Origin: CBDCWQ01 sp965223435
GTDB lineage: Bacteria > Myxococcota > Kuafuiibacteriia > Kuafuiibacteriales > Kuafuiibacteriaceae
Direction of reading: 5' to 3'
Length of the DNA: 64,000 bases
NCBI GenBank assembly: GCA_965223435.1
Contig: CBDCWQ010000019.1
Span: 310,001-374,000, forward strand
The notes under the pieces are model-generated. The model was not told the origin of the DNA. It saw nothing but the letters and a program-made list of their open reading frames with translations, and did no database searches. The position numbers and the translations under genes are program-made. Shown piece after piece: positions 45,048 through 57,500 of the stretch (position 1 is its first letter; each line of letters opens with the position of its first letter).

Positions 45048-47753
45048 ATGCGCAAGCTCGTTCCAGTCTTCGTCTCTTGCAGCGTGGGCTTGATGCCCGT
45101 GCTGGCTTGTTTTCAAACGAGCAAGATCGGCGCCCTGAGCAATAAGAAGACCGCGGACGAGCCCACAACGCCGGAGTATTCCACGGCCCCACTCGGATGC
45201 ATTCTCGGCCCAACGCCTCTTTACGGTCTTCGGCCTTCACCGGACACTTTTGAGGCCATCCACTGTCTCGAGATTGAAAACGACACCGACAGCCCGCGGA
45301 CCGAACTTGCCCGCGCAGGCATTCCGCTCGCTCCGGGCATCACAGACGTGGACGGTTTGGGGGTCGTCGGCCCTGGTGAACAGCAGGTTCCGGCCCAGTT
45401 TAAGGTGCTCGCACGGTGGAACGGGACCGTCGACGACACCAGCCGGCCCATTCAGTGGCTCGAAGTCGGCCTTTTGGCAACAGTCGATGCCCACGACAAA
45501 GCCGTGTACGAACTTCGCCGGTTCGACAACCATGTGTATGAAGACCCCCTAAGCGCTCGCATATTGCCCACGGCCGATGGTTACGAGGTCCACACCGGTG
45601 TTGCAAGCTTTGAACTCTCACCTGCGCACTCCAGCCTGCTCGTGGCCATCCACGAGATCTCGTCCAACCAAGAAAAAAGACCGATCGCCCATGGCGGGAC
45701 CGGCGCAGGCCCAAAACTGGTGCTGGAAGACGGGACAAGTCTTTCGGGCACCAACTCGGTCCGTATTGACGCCGACGGCTTTCAGATTCTCGAATCGGGC
45801 CCGGTGCGGGTCACCGTGCAACAAAAAGGGCATTTTGTGGGCCCGGGTAGCACCACTACGTGCCCCGGAAGCAACGACCAGCGCTTTGGTTATACCGTCG
45901 AAATGAGTTTTTCTCGAGGCCAACGCGACCTAGACCTGAAGTTTCACTTCAGAAACGAATGCGGGAACCCAACCCCACCTTGGACCGATGAACCGGTTCG
46001 CGTCAACGAGGTCTCCTGGGCCTTCCCCATCATTTTTCACGAGGGTCCAACCGCATGGGCTGGGGGCAGCGGCGTGGTCGCCCCGGTTCCCATGAGTACG
46101 CGCTCTCGGCTCAGCCTCGAACAGCAAAAGGGTCGCGGAAGCCAGTGGACACGCCAGGCAGTCATTGTGGCCGACAATCAAAGACACGAAGAAGCCGAGT
46201 TTTTCTTGAACCCGGTCTTGGCCATGTCCGACGACCGCCTGAGCGCTTCGATCCACATGCCGTGGATGCGCCGTCGAGAACCCCAAGGCCTCAGGATAAC
46301 CGGCACAACCCTTGAGTTCCTCTTTGTCAGTGAATCGCTGCTTATCGGCGAAGCCAAAGGCCTATGGAACTACGGACGCCTCAACCTGCGACCCGCGCTC
46401 AAAAACAACGAGCTGGAAGATCTGCGCCATGAAACGCAGTACGCCCTCGAGCGTGGACTGCTGCTTCGCTTACCCCTCGCCGAACTCAATGCCACCGGAG
46501 TACTTCCCAACCTCGGCGACACCCAGGACACGCCTTTGAAAACCCGCTACCTCAGCATCCTGAACCAGCTTCACACCGATACCATTCGCGAGGGTGGTCA
46601 ATGGGATCGCGCCAAAACCTACGGTAGTCAATTGTGGCCTGAAACCGTTCTCGACCAATGGCTCATTGACCATGACACCCCGTATGCACACCCAGCCAAA
46701 ATGAACTACTGGAATCCCAGTGGTCTCGAACTGTTGGAGTTCATGCGATCCGGGCATCCGAAGTGGGCTTGGGACCTCGCTCTCCCCTCCAGCTGGCTGC
46801 AAATGTACACGGCCTACTACAACAATGGAGACTACGAGCACGGATGGTCCAACGGATTTGCTGTCACTTCCGGTGGCTCGGGCGAGGGACAATGGCATCG
46901 CAGCAGCCTAGGATCCTCAGACTACAGCTACAATCAAGGCATGTTTCTCGCTTACCTCCTTCAGCCCTCGGGGGTGTTTCGCGACCGCTTCAAAAGCGCC
47001 GGACTCACAACCCTTCGAAGGTACAATGTTCCCCGAGAGCGGGAGTCTGAGCGAGAATTGTTTTTTACCCAAGTTCGACCTACTCGCCAAGTCCTCCAGC
47101 ATTTTGAAATGCTGATGAACTGCGCCAAGTTTGTACCCGGAGAAACTGGCCGGCGGTGCCTTGAGCGGCTGCACCAATTTGTGACAGAACTTACGGAAGA
47201 CAACCTGCGCACGGGCCTGATGTGCACCGATGATGTGCCATCTACCGACCACTGCGACGGTCCCCAGCAGTTTATGATCAATGCCATGCACTATGCCTTT
47301 TTTCATCGATATTATCGAAACTTCGGTGATCCAAACGGCCTCCTGAAGAACGCCCTCACCAAGATGGCAACCGTGTATTATACCTACGGACTACAAAAGA
47401 ACTCGGATGGGCGGTCCGTTGACGCATCCGCACCATTTGCCTCTCGGCTCGCTTGCGATCTGACCGATAACGGGACGCAGGTCGCGAACTGTACACGGGC
47501 GCGCGACGGCGACAACCGTACGGCGATGTGGGATCACAACAAACCCCACACCCTGACCATGTTGTTCCTAAGTCACGAAATCACCCCCTCCCTCAAGCTC
47601 TGTGAAATCACGAAAGACGCGTATGACACACCCGGATTCTTAGACAACTGGAACGGTTCTATCCGAGACGGCATTGGGTATTGGAAAGGTGCAAACCAAA
47701 TGCTCCAGGGCGTCATATTCTCCGTGGGCGCCTACGATAGTTGCCAAGACTGA
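45048..47753 (+). CDS. YetA/PcRGLX-like RIFT-barrel lipoprotein, probable polysaccharide lyase type
   Basis: The 901-aa protein starts with MRKLVPVFVSCSVGLMPVLAC, a lipoprotein-like leader. Residues about 75-330 resemble the N-terminal RIFT-barrel of exo-rhamnogalacturonan lyase-like proteins (GIPLAPGITDVDGLGVV, PIQWLEVGLLATV, VYELRR). A central alpha/alpha-toroid region follows (about 440-800; PAKMNYWNPSG, YYNNGDYEHGW, HYAFFHRYYRNFG). This is the family layout from memory; catalytic residues were not assigned. It may degrade pectin-like or other acidic polysaccharide at the cell surface. Confidence 0.75.
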   Translation: MRKLVPVFVSCSVGLMPVLACFQTSKIGALSNKKTADEPTTPEYSTAPLGCILGPTPLYGLRPSPDTFEAIHCLEIENDTDSPRTELARAGIPLAPGITDVDGLGVVGPGEQQVPAQFKVLARWNGTVDDTSRPIQWLEVGLLATVDAHDKAVYELRRFDNHVYEDPLSARILPTADGYEVHTGVASFELSPAHSSLLVAIHEISSNQEKRPIAHGGTGAGPKLVLEDGTSLSGTNSVRIDADGFQILESGPVRVTVQQKGHFVGPGSTTTCPGSNDQRFGYTVEMSFSRGQRDLDLKFHFRNECGNPTPPWTDEPVRVNEVSWAFPIIFHEGPTAWAGGSGVVAPVPMSTRSRLSLEQQKGRGSQWTRQAVIVADNQRHEEAEFFLNPVLAMSDDRLSASIHMPWMRRREPQGLRITGTTLEFLFVSESLLIGEAKGLWNYGRLNLRPALKNNELEDLRHETQYALERGLLLRLPLAELNATGVLPNLGDTQDTPLKTRYLSILNQLHTDTIREGGQWDRAKTYGSQLWPETVLDQWLIDHDTPYAHPAKMNYWNPSGLELLEFMRSGHPKWAWDLALPSSWLQMYTAYYNNGDYEHGWSNGFAVTSGGSGEGQWHRSSLGSSDYSYNQGMFLAYLLQPSGVFRDRFKSAGLTTLRRYNVPRERESERELFFTQVRPTRQVLQHFEMLMNCAKFVPGETGRRCLERLHQFVTELTEDNLRTGLMCTDDVPSTDHCDGPQQFMINAMHYAFFHRYYRNFGDPNGLLKNALTKMATVYYTYGLQKNSDGRSVDASAPFASRLACDLTDNGTQVANCTRARDGDNRTAMWDHNKPHTLTMLFLSHEITPSLKLCEITKDAYDTPGFLDNWNGSIRDGIGYWKGANQMLQGVIFSVGAYDSCQD

Positions 47754-48066
47754 AATCCGCGCACCGAGCCCGGGTGTACGCGATCCAGAGCCACATACGG
47801 CCACCGGCCCAGCGGAACCTCCGCGCCCAACGGACCGGCTTACCCCACTTCGTAAATCTAAATGTATTGCGCAACTTCAGTCGCGCGAGCGTTATCGCAG
47901 CGATAGTTCCATCGGGATTCGTGTATTTTGTGTGCAACTGGGCGTCGTCCAATTCTGCGAACTGGCCCCACCGGCGGTCGAGCTTTAGGAGCATCTATCG
48001 CTCTTTTCCGAACTCCGTCGGGTCACTCTTTTCGAAAATTGCCATGGTCGGCTCTTTCAGGTCTGG
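47754..48066. other. Convergent intergenic, no supported gene
   Basis: About 310 bp between the lyase-like gene and the convergent metalloprotease gene. No coherent frame, RNA or clear terminator was seen. Confidence 0.5.
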
Positions 48067-50901
48067 CTACCCTATTTGGCGTACGTCTGTCGAGAGGATG
48101 CGGCCGATAATCCAAAGGCCTAGCACGAGAGGGACGAGCCACGGAAAGTCTTGGTGTTTTTGGGGAGACCTTGTGGTTGAGCAACCACCTACGCTTTGCG
48201 GGTCGGACGAACTAGGCTTTTTGGGTGACGAAGAAGAAACCTGGGGCCCCGGCTGCTTTGAGGCCGGGGGGCTTACGCCGGCCCTTGTTCCTGGTGCCCC
48301 ATTCTCATCTTGGCTCGCTTGATCGGAGCAAGACGAGCTTGCTTCATGAAGAACGACATCAGCGTCCTCATCACATCGATCAGTCGTACAGTCGAGGTTG
48401 TCGCTCAATTCAAGCAATCCAGGCTGACATCCTATTCCTGGCACGCACGTTTCGACCCCGTTACAAAACAACCCATCGTTACATAGCGCGTCGTCAGGCT
48501 CGTGGTGTGCGAGACCTGAATCTTCAGTACAAGTGTCCACAGTGCAATCGAGTCCGTCATCCAAGGCAGCGCCACACGCACTCTCGAATGCGCCTGTGAT
48601 CTCCACACAGGCGCATTGAACCAGTGCTGTATGGTTTCGATTCCAAACGCGAAGCTTCCAAGCACCGACGGCAGCGCGACCATCGAATATCTCTAGTGCA
48701 GGCCCCTCGGGCCGGAATCGTCCTACAAATGGGCCCGCGCTCGCGGTCAACAGGCTCTGAACGTCGTCGTCGATGATGAAGTCCGATGTTGAACCACACT
48801 GGGTGCCCAATCCCGCGCCGGCGCGTCGCTGAAAGGCCAGAGCGACTTGTCCCATTGGGGCCCCAAGCCACACGGTGACTTTGCTCGTGTCAGGGTGTTG
48901 AAGAGTAAGGTGTAGGTTGACGTCCTCGATGGCTGCGTCGCGTGGTACGTCGATCGTCAACTCCTTGGTAAACCCACCGCCAACCTCGAACGGTGTACTT
49001 TGAGCGCAGAAACGGCGAACCTCAACCGATGTGTTGTACGCCAAAGCCAGCTTCGCACCTAAAATCCATTCAACTTCGCTGGTTCTCACGTAGATCTCAG
49101 CTTGATGAGTCCCTACTCCCAATAGACTCACGGCATCCTCGTCAATGCAAAAAGAAAGCTCTGTCGTGCCCACAGGAAGGACCGTCACGCTTGGTGGCTG
49201 AATCCACGCGCCGGGTGATTCAACCGAAATGACGGCGTCTACCGGGGCCGCTCCCGTATTCAAAGCGGTGAACGAACGGCATCTTGGCGAAATCTCCTTC
49301 CCAGGCGTACCGGAAAAAGACATCGAGCGGGTGTTCTCGCCACGGAGCTGAACCGTGGAGGACTGAATCGTGAGTTCAATCGGCCGGCGGATCGTACGGT
49401 GGTGCGTCGAATCGACCACGATAAGCTCCGCCTTGTGAAGACCAGCGGACAGCTCGAGGCCGAGGGACTCCGCAACGCAGACCCGAGCGCTCCTGGCCTC
49501 GTCGACCTCGAGTCTCATCCGGGCCTGGTCTACCGAAACCCACGGTGAGTCGGTGGATAGGTCAATGTCTATGGCTCGGGCATTCAGGTTTTCGAAACGA
49601 TAGTCTGCGCACCCATCCACAGTCGAGCCGCCTGTCGTTCCTTCAACCTCAAAAACCGAAGAAGGAGAGACCACAAGACCACGCAGTCTCTCCCCCCAGT
49701 TTGCGACCGACGGGGCGGTCACGTTCAGTGTCCGTACGTTGTCGGCGTGACCTGTACGTCCGATGCGAACACCCTTGTAGCTCAAACGAGGATTCGAGAA
49801 AAAAGGAACCCGCCAAGGCCCACTGGCCATAATCGTGGATTGGCTCTTTCCGTCTGCCCGGAAAACATAGCCGTAGGAGTCTTCAAACAGGTTTCCGTTT
49901 GCGTTTTTCCGATCATGGGCACAGCCCATGTTGTGAGCGATTTCGTGCACAAGAGTTGTGCCCGCGACCATGGATGATCGTCCGACAACGTTAAAGGCGA
50001 TGGTCTCCCAGCCGGTCAGGAGTTCGTCCACGTTGCTCATGAGGTAACCACGGCCGCCGATTCCATCCTCCGTATCTCTTACGACTAGGCTCACAATATC
50101 GGCCTGGAGATCGCGCCGGGCCTCGTGCACCTCGTCCATGAAGCCATCGGACGCGTTTCTCAGGCGCTTCAGGTCTGTGGTTGAGTCCCTTGACTCCGCG
50201 TAGGGTACTTCGACAGTCCCGACCAGCCCAATCGCCACCTGAGCCTGGCTGGAGGCAAAGACCTCGTTTGCGTTGGCCACCGATTTGGAGATCTGCCTTC
50301 GGATTGCCTCCTTTCCCCCGGCTTCTTCTCGCGCTGCGCGGGTGTATGCCACGAGAAGGTCGATGTGGGCCTGGCTTCCCCCATGACTTGTAAGCGCGTG
50401 CTGGGCCTGACCCAAGGATTGGACTTGACCCAGGGATTGGGCGTGCGTGGATTTGTGCTCAACATGACAACCTGAAGCCACGTTCCTGAGCTCTCTGATC
50501 AGAATCTTTTCTTCGTCGGTCGTAGTGATCTCGTAGACCTGCTCCTTGGTACGCACAGCCCCAAAAAGAAAGCGCCCGTCCCAATCCAGCGAGAAAGTAC
50601 CACGAGGGCTCTTCAGATGCCCCGACACACGCAGACGATTCAAAGAGTGCTCGGCGCGCTCAACCGTCGCATCGAAGCTGTCGGTCTCAAACAAATTTAG
50701 CAGGATACTGCGACCGGGCTCAAGGCTTTCGATTTGACCATTGCGACACCGAACAACCCGTTGACGAGCAATCGTTCCGACACTGAGATGGGACACGCTC
50801 CCGGCGTTTTCAAAGACGGCCCTGTAAGAAGCGGGGTCACTACAAGACAAGATCACGGGCATCAAGACACCGATGAAACGAGGTGCGGAAGCCACAGACA
50901 C
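48067..50901 (-). CDS. Reprolysin-like metalloprotease with P-domain and sorting tail
   Basis: From a GTG at 50901 the 944-aa product starts with a lipoprotein-like leader (PRFIGVLMPVILSCS). The start is uncertain because the frame is open further upstream. A reprolysin/M72-like catalytic domain has HEIAHNMGCAHD (zinc site HEIAH at 319-323). Ig-like domains follow, then a proprotein-convertase P-domain (FTKELTIDVPRDAAIEDVNL; GAWKLRVWNRN) and Cys-rich repeats (DDGLDCTVDTC, CNDGLFCNGVETC). The tail GGCSTTRSP, transmembrane helix (WLVPLVLGLWIIG), then Arg resembles a single-Cys MYXO-CTERM-like signal. It is an intact counterpart of the first gene's inactive domain. Confidence 0.88.
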   Translation of the reverse strand: MSVASAPRFIGVLMPVILSCSDPASYRAVFENAGSVSHLSVGTIARQRVVRCRNGQIESLEPGRSILLNLFETDSFDATVERAEHSLNRLRVSGHLKSPRGTFSLDWDGRFLFGAVRTKEQVYEITTTDEEKILIRELRNVASGCHVEHKSTHAQSLGQVQSLGQAQHALTSHGGSQAHIDLLVAYTRAAREEAGGKEAIRRQISKSVANANEVFASSQAQVAIGLVGTVEVPYAESRDSTTDLKRLRNASDGFMDEVHEARRDLQADIVSLVVRDTEDGIGGRGYLMSNVDELLTGWETIAFNVVGRSSMVAGTTLVHEIAHNMGCAHDRKNANGNLFEDSYGYVFRADGKSQSTIMASGPWRVPFFSNPRLSYKGVRIGRTGHADNVRTLNVTAPSVANWGERLRGLVVSPSSVFEVEGTTGGSTVDGCADYRFENLNARAIDIDLSTDSPWVSVDQARMRLEVDEARSARVCVAESLGLELSAGLHKAELIVVDSTHHRTIRRPIELTIQSSTVQLRGENTRSMSFSGTPGKEISPRCRSFTALNTGAAPVDAVISVESPGAWIQPPSVTVLPVGTTELSFCIDEDAVSLLGVGTHQAEIYVRTSEVEWILGAKLALAYNTSVEVRRFCAQSTPFEVGGGFTKELTIDVPRDAAIEDVNLHLTLQHPDTSKVTVWLGAPMGQVALAFQRRAGAGLGTQCGSTSDFIIDDDVQSLLTASAGPFVGRFRPEGPALEIFDGRAAVGAWKLRVWNRNHTALVQCACVEITGAFESACGAALDDGLDCTVDTCTEDSGLAHHEPDDALCNDGLFCNGVETCVPGIGCQPGLLELSDNLDCTTDRCDEDADVVLHEASSSCSDQASQDENGAPGTRAGVSPPASKQPGPQVSSSSPKKPSSSDPQSVGGCSTTRSPQKHQDFPWLVPLVLGLWIIGRILSTDVRQIG

Positions 50902-51532
50902 GCTCTTGTAGGGTACCACATGGTCCACAAGATCCTCAGGAAGATCATGGGTGCAGGACCGAACCAGCCTCCGCCCGCCAGCCAAATCTGCGAATCTCCC
51001 CATCTCCTTAGGGCGGAATCGCCACGCCTTGTTGCCGCCCTCACATCCGATGGTCTCGGCGAGCACCGAGCACGCTTTAGCGGTCGTAGACGGGAAACAG
51101 GAGCCGAACAGATCTATGGAGCAAGGTATGCAGCACGGGTGAACACATGGAAACAGGAGCTGAAGACGTCTTCTAAGTTTTCTTGCCCCCGTGGACCATC
51201 TCGGCACCGTTCAAGGGTTCTTCCTAGGACGAATTTGGGCGACTCACGAACTCCGGTCCGATGGTGCAGGGCGGGTGTTCTCGTCGGCGTGCCTGTTTTT
51301 GGTAGAACGGCCCCGTTCTGACGGGTATCCGGCGCTCATAAAACTTGGCGCATAAAGACTCCCAAGAGTCCCTGTTTCGTCAATTCTACCCTGTCCTGTT
51401 CCGGTGACACCGTGTATTCAGCAAAACTCGTTTTATCTTGTTATGACACCACCTTAGCAACCCAAGTTGTGGATTTTGGGTACGTCCTTGGGTTCATGAA
51501 CGGATGGCCTGCCTCTTGCGTTGCTCGGTGGC
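50902..51532. other. Divergent promoter region
   Basis: About 630 bp between divergent large secreted-protein genes. Part of it is open in the metalloprotease frame, but the composition (PCVHPCCIPCS-like) looks non-coding. The AT-richer stretch about 51390-51480 probably carries promoters, though no definite -35/-10 pair could be assigned. Confidence 0.4.
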
Positions 51533-54500
51533 ATGACCTTATGCCCATCCCCCACAAACCACCTCGGCCGCATCGGCCGCATCGGCCGTCTCAAATGCCT
51601 TGTTCTGCCGTCGGTGACGCTCGGAATCGCACTCAGCATACCCCTTGCGACACAGGGGCAAGAAGACGAAGACGCCGAGACCCAACTTTCCTCCGCGCAG
51701 ACGCAACAGCAAATTGGCGCGCGCGCTGACGCCTTTGGCGCTGGGCTCGATGGCATTCCTATTCGGATGCCGAGCTTCCATGGCATAGAGCCCGTGGTCA
51801 TGCTTTCTCACCAGCTTGGCGGTGCAAACGGCTTTCTTGGCGTGGGTTGGCGGCTTGTGGGGGCGGCTCTCATCGAACGAGGGCAGCGGGCCCGAGGGGC
51901 ACCGAAATTCGACGAAACCGACAGGTTCTTCTTGGACGGCGAAGAGCTGGTGCCCTCAACAGTGCTGGGTGGAACCCACGCCACACGCAACCAGCGTTAT
52001 CTTCGCATTCAAGCCTCGGATGGCCAGTGGACGATTGTGGACAAAGAAGGTCGTCAAATGATCTTCAAACCCCTCGATGCCCACGGATACCGCTACGGCC
52101 TGGATATGGTGCAAGACGCCGTCGGACGTTCGGTCACCTATACTTGGGATTGCAAAGGAGACGAAGATACGCCCGACCATTGCTACCCAAAAACCATGAG
52201 CTACAGCGGCGTTGTGGTGGAGTTCGAACAAGAAGATCGAAGCGATGCCATGAGCTACGCGACCGGAAAATGGCTCGGAAAGCAAGAGAAGCGGCTCAAG
52301 GCGATCACCGTAACCCGAGGTACCGAAAGGGTGCGCAAATACACGCTGGACTACAGACAAAGCCCAGCAACGGGTCGTTCTGTTCTGGAGGCGGTTCAAG
52401 AATCGGGAAAGTTAGATGAAGCCCAGCTTCCGGCCACCCGCTATGAGCTATGGCCAACAAGCTCCGGTCTTTCAGACCCGATGCCATCGCCCTTTTATGC
52501 GCTAGGAGAAAAAAGCCTGAGCCCGTGGAACCAACTGTTTCTTGGCGACTTCAATGGAGATGGCCGGAGCGACCTTCTCTACCATCGTAACGGTGGTTTT
52601 TTTGTCCGGTACGGCCAAGCCTCTGGCGCCCTGACCGACGAAGACCAACCGGTCGGCTTGGGCGCCAAAAACCAGCCCGTGTCGAAACCTGCATTGGGCC
52701 AAAGGGTAACCTGCACACCTCCCAGACCCAACAAATGCCGGAGTCTCTTTGGCAGTGAATTCTGCACCGACTTTCAAACCAACGCCGCCAACTGCGGTTC
52801 TTGTGGACACGACTGCCGAACCGCGGTTCCCCACCGAGGAGACAAGTGCGTTCAAGGAAAGTGCCAAAAGTGCGAAAACAGTGCCCAAACCGAATGCAGA
52901 GATATTCGCGGGAACACATTCTGCACGGACCTTGAGACCGACATCGCCAACTGTGGTTCCTGCGGACACGATTGTCGAACCGCCGTTCCCCACCGAGGAA
53001 ACAAGTGCGTTCAAGGAAAGTGCCAAGAATGTGAAGACCCCTCTTTGACGGAGTGCAGAGACATCCGGGGCAATGAATTCTGCACGGACCTTGAGACCGA
53101 CATCGCCAACTGTGGTTCTTGCGGGCACGATTGTCGAACCGCCGTTCCCCACCGAGGAAACAAGTGCGTTCAAGGAAAATGCCAAGAATGTGAAGACCCC
53201 TCCTTATCACAGTGTAGAGATATTCGAGGAACCGAATTCTGTACCGACCTCCAAAGCGATGCTGGCAACTGCGGATCTTGCGGCCACAACTGCGGCACCG
53301 CAGTGCCATTCAAGGGCAAAGAGTGCGTCCAGGGCACCTGTCAGTTTTGCAAATCAGACACCGAAACCTACTGCAAGATTCCACCCGGAGCTCCCGGTGG
53401 CGGCTTCAGCGGTGTCGAGTACTGCGCCGATCTATCGACAGACAAACACAACTGCGGCGAGTGTGGGGAAATCTGCCCGGTGGGTACGAACTGCAGCAGC
53501 GGCACCTGTGTCGACAAAGATGGCCAACCTGTGGTGCAAAAACCCGACGATCTGTTCAGCTGGGAGTCCTTTTGGATCGCGGACATCAACTTGGACGGAA
53601 AAGATGACATCACCTATGTCGCCTCAAACGGAGGCACGCCGTACGGCCTCGTGACGCTCCTTAGCACCGGCACGGGCTTCGCGGATCCGATCGTCAGCAA
53701 CTTGCCGCAGGACGGGACCCGCCCACGAAACTACAAAAGAGCAACCTGGCTGGGCGATTTCACCGGAGATGGCGTGCCCGATCTGGTGTACGTCAACCAC
53801 GACCTATCTTATTACCAGATTCTTCGCGGGCAGGGAGACGGTCTTTATGCCGATGCCGAGAGGTGGGCGGACTGGGCCGATGCGGCGGGCACCCAGTTTG
53901 AGAGCATCTGGCCCGGTGATTTCGATGGCGATGGTCGCATGGACCTGCTCTTCTTGGACTCGACAGGCGCCCACCAGGTTTGGCTGCTTCGCGCCACCGA
54001 GACCGTAGCCGAAAAAACACTCTGGGCTGCGCTCCCCCGACAGCCAGAATATTCTTCGGGCCGCTTTTGGGCATGGGCCAGCGACTACAACGGTGACGGA
54101 AAAACCGATCTGTTGATCCTAGATAACCCCCTGTCAAATGGTGGCCCCGTCACCGCGCGATGGAAGCTCTACGCCAGCGTTGGCTACAGTGGGCAAGAAG
54201 TCTCATCCACGCCCTTTCAGGAGCTGCGCGATGTCAACTCCGTAAGGGTCCAAGACTTCAATGGTGATGGGCGATCCGACATGCTCTATGTACGTTTCTC
54301 TGCCGGCGGAGAAACCTGTCATTCGAACTGCCCCACCAAGAAGTACATGCTCATGGAAAGTACGGGCGAAGGGGGTTTTGGAACCCCGAAGGAATGGGCG
54401 GACTATCAGGTGGTGCCAAGCTGGGCTTCCATTCGAGCCGCCGACTTCAATGGGGACACCCGGCCAGACCTTCTTTGGGTCGATAAAGAGGAGAAAAGCT

Positions 54501-57500
54501 ACCATCTTCAAGTGAACCAGACGAGTTATGACCTGTACCAGTCCTCATCCAATGGCTATGGTGCCGAGATCAAATTCGACTACAAGGCTTCATCGGAATG
54601 GCAAAGCCGCAACAGTTCTTCGGTTTTCATGACACTTTCGTCCGTACGAACCTGGGACGGGCGCTCGGTCAACGAAAATGGACAAGCGCAATGGAGCATC
54701 ACCGACTACGAATACGGCGGAGCGGCCTACGACTACGAGGAGCGTCGCTTTCTCGGTTTTCACTATGTCAAGACCACCGATCCCTGTATCGGCGATGAAG
54801 CCGCCTGCCCCTACACCGAAAGCTGGTATCGCCAATCGAGATCGTCGTCTGGCCAATTGGAGCAGCAGCGTTCCTGCAACGGGAATGGTGAGCTCATGGC
54901 CGCGGTGGTCAATGAGTTCTTCGAAAACAACGACAACCCACCGTACGTTTCTTTTGTCACCGGCACTTGGACTGCGGACTACGAGGGTGAATACGGCTGT
55001 ACCGTAGGCGCGCTCCCGCAAGATGGAGGCAAACGCCGATTTATCGATCGCTGCGAAAAGCGTGAAAACGGACAGTGCGTGAAGCATACCTACGACCAGA
55101 ACGGGAACTCGCTGAGACAGATGAACCACGGCGACGTCACCAGACAAGGAGATGAGCTTCGAACCGAAAACCACTTTGTACCGAACACGACATCCCATAT
55201 CGTTTCGCTGCCCGCAGCCCAAACGATCTACGGCGACATCAAAGGCACAAAGGTTCTCAGGCACCACCGTTGGCGCTACGACAAGAATGAGAGTTTCAAC
55301 CAGGCCCCCAAAGAAGGCTTGATCACCGGCGAACTGGAGTGGATAGACGAGAGCAACGCCTATGCCCTAATATCACGCACCTACCACCCCGAAACCCATA
55401 ACGTCACCGAAGAAATCGACCCCATGGGTGCGTCAACCACGTACGACTACGACACCAAATATGGGGAATACGTCGTGGGCATCACCAATGAACTCGGACA
55501 CCACGAAGAGCGAACCTGGGACTACGGTTGCGAAACGATCAAGACACGAACGGATATCAACAAAGAGACGACCGAAATCATCTACGATGATCTCTGTCGC
55601 CCCAAAAGAATGAACCGACCCCTGGGGGTCTGGCAAGAAACGAAGTACTGCACGCCAGGTGAAGAGGGCAGCAACCCTTGTGCCAACGCATCGTTGAGGC
55701 GGGTGCAGGTGGAAAACTCAGGCCCGCCCCAAGCGAATGGAAGCCCAGGGACCTTGATCACGGAATCTTTCCTCGACGGACTGGGTAGAACCTGGCGCAT
55801 TGAACAAAGTGGCCCGACCGAAAACCAACCGATCATCACCCAAAGATCCTATGATGCGCGGGGCAACATCGAGCTCGAAGTCGGCCCCTACTACAAAAAT
55901 GAAGAGGATACCAAGATGGTGGTTCGCAAGGCCTTCGATGCGCGAAACCGTCCGGTCGGCACCACGTGGGCTTCGGGCGTAGGCCAAAGCCTGATTTACT
56001 CGCTCGATAAAGAAGACCGTTCCCTCACACGAATCGAGGCCATCGACGAAGAAGGCCATAAAACCGTCGAGTTCCAAGATGTCCACGGACGCACCGTGGC
56101 ACGACACCTTCAAGACAAGGATGGAACGCTGGTCCCTCATATGCGCACGGATTACGACGCACTGGGCCGAGTCAGCCAAATTGAGCACGATCCTCTGGGC
56201 AAGAAGATCTTGTGGACCTATCGCTACGATTCCCTTGGAAGACTGATAGAAAGCGAGGACCCCGGTCGAAAGAAGAAAAGCTACCACTACGACGCCGCCG
56301 GTCGTCTTCGTATCGAGTACGGTTTGGGTGTGCACGTCGAATCGTTGTTGTCGGTGAGCACCACCGACCTTAAGTACGACAAACTGGGAAGACTCACTTC
56401 AACCCATACGTACCTGAGCGAAGGTTCCCCCGAGGCCGACGAGGTGACCGCCACGTACTATTATGACGGGCGCGAACCCGGAAATGACGTGCCCTCGGAC
56501 GATGCGACAACCACCGGACGTTTGACCCTCGTGGTCGATGACTCGGGGTCAAGCCGATGGTCCTACGACGTCGTGGGCCGTCCTACCCGACACGTGAAGA
56601 ACATAGAAGGCACAAACTATGTGTTTGAGACCGGCTACACCAAAGAGGGCCTGCTTCTTTGGCGGAAATTCCCCAATGGAGAACAAGTCGGAAGCCCCGA
56701 CAATACCTACACCTATGATGGTGCGGGGCGACTCAAAACGATTCCCGGCTACGTCGACTCCATCGAGTATGGGGCCGACGGGCAGATACGCGTTCAAAAA
56801 AACGCCAACAAGACCACCAGCACCCGTGGCTACGATCCGGACCGAGGATGGTTGGACAAGCTATCGACCAAAAATGGGCAGGGACAAACACTCTACGAGA
56901 CGGCGTATGTTCGATACGACAACGGTCAAATCGAAAAGAGTGACGGTTGGACGTACGAGTACGATCCTCGCCAGCGCCTCACCAAAGCCACACCATGGGA
57001 AGGCTCTTCGCTTGAAGCTCAGGTGTTTGAGTACGACGCCGTGGACAACCTAGTGGAGTCCCCGATCGGCAAGTATACGTATGAGCCCGCTCGTCCCCAC
57101 GCAGCGGTTCAAGCTGGCCCTCATCGCTACCGCTACAATTGGGCCGGTGATATGATCGAGAAGAACAATTTGCGTATCCGGCACAACGCCCAGCATCTTG
57201 TCGTCGGTGTTCGAAACGAGGGCGAAGACCAAGACGCCCACACTTACGTGTACGACTACAAAGGTGAGCGGGTCAAGAAGACCAGCAACAACATATCGAC
57301 TTTTCACCCCAGCCTAGACTACGAAGCCGATGCTACCCAGAGCACACTGTATATCAACGTTCGCGGTGAACTTGTGGCCAAAAGGTCCCTCAAGCTGGTG
57401 GAGTCCGAAGGGATCAAGGTATGCACCGCCGTCCGACAAGAAGACGGAAGCATCGTGAGCCAATGCGAAACCAAAAGCGCCACCCCGAAAACCGTGGCGA

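Noticed and set aside
52502..53309. Repetitive minus-strand frames opposite the RHS gene
   Set aside because: Antisense shadows of the tandem 159-bp Cys-rich coding repeats.
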